In this document: one piece after another, positions 63,905 through 64,000 of the stretch
Layout: each line of letters begins with the position of its first letter
Numbering within the stretch: the stretch's first letter is position 1
Assembly: GCA_016929135.1 (NCBI GenBank)
Contig: JAFGJK010000030.1
Location: forward strand, 1 to 64,000
DNA length: 64,000 nt
Source of the DNA: Spirochaetota bacterium
GTDB lineage: Bacteria; Spirochaetota; UBA4802; UBA5550
Direction: 5' to 3'
Notes under the pieces: model-generated
Told to the model about the DNA's origin: nothing
The model's database searches: none
Seen by the model: only the letters and a program-made list of their open reading frames with translations
Program-made: the position numbers and the translations under genes

Positions 63905-64000
63905 GGGCTGTCAGTTCTGCATCATGTCACGCTGCGAAATTGACGGCTCTGCCGCCCCGATGCTGCCGGGTGGATGAGTTCATCCAATCAACACACGGTG

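Noticed and set aside
1..64000. CRISPR array, insertion sequence, phage or plasmid origin
   Set aside because: No spaced direct repeats, transposase or integrase motifs or terminal inverted repeats were seen; the AT-rich genes between the two pigment blocks carry no mobility gene.

Overview
This 64 kb window is high-GC bacterial chromosome with lower-GC patches. It carries housekeeping genes, envelope and signalling genes, and an incomplete-looking secondary-metabolite locus. The taxon cannot be fixed from one window. The mix of families suits a Gram-negative-type diderm, perhaps a spirochaete relative (Spirochaetota, Leptospirales-like): TonB receptor, lipoproteins, beta-barrel candidates, HDOD and methyl-accepting proteins, LamG/FN3 exported protein, a one-domain GlmU and a single-chain acyl-CoA carboxylase. 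That placement is inference.

Layout. 1-8.7 kb: the end of a tRNA-Leu, a zinc-ribbon mini-gene, a ClpX-like unfoldase, a 56-residue ferredoxin, two exported proteins, then the leftward block ispE - tRNA-Gln - glmU-like - prs - rplY - pth. 9.2-15 kb: a tightly coupled five-gene operon with an MIO ammonia-lyase, hot-dog thioesterase, fused fatty-acid kinase (FakA-FakB), ketosynthase and glycosyltransferase. It sits behind a promoter with a 19-bp spacer almost filled by a palindrome. 15-22.9 kb: unrelated and partly decayed genes (chemoreceptor, DUF975, AT-rich exported protein, ECF sigma/anti-sigma pair, tiny lipoprotein, two broken genes). 22.9-33 kb: an MMPL exporter fused to a methyltransferase, an LpxL-like acyltransferase, and a 1951-residue acyl-CoA carboxylase. 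The two metabolic blocks together carry seven families typical of aryl-polyene/flexirubin-type pigment loci. ACP, dehydratase, ketoreductase and acyl-ligase are absent from the window.

33-47 kb: a B12-type radical SAM operon, a frameshifted receiver-like gene, a second radical SAM protein, outer-membrane proteins including a TonB receptor, rpiB, a LamG/FN3 protein, a CCA-adding-type enzyme and an HATPase-HDOD protein. 46-64 kb: a VWA protein, GlgD-like protein, corrinoid-activase-like ASKHA ferredoxin, histidine kinase, HdrD/GlpC-like Fe-S protein, K+ channel, dicarboxylate symporter, alpha/beta hydrolase, lipoprotein RidA, ferredoxin-nitroreductase and trkAH.

How the genes work together. 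The lyase operon plausibly makes an aromatic acid starter and extends it. The exporter/methyltransferase and acyltransferase would modify and place the product in the envelope, and the carboxylase could supply malonyl-CoA. The most unusual features are the fused fatty-acid kinase inside that operon, the exporter-methyltransferase fusion, a ten-base G tract that decides whether trkA and trkH are separate or fused, a Pth that lacks conserved catalytic residues, and several single-base frameshifts in short homopolymer runs. The frameshifts could be real decay, phase variation or assembly error.
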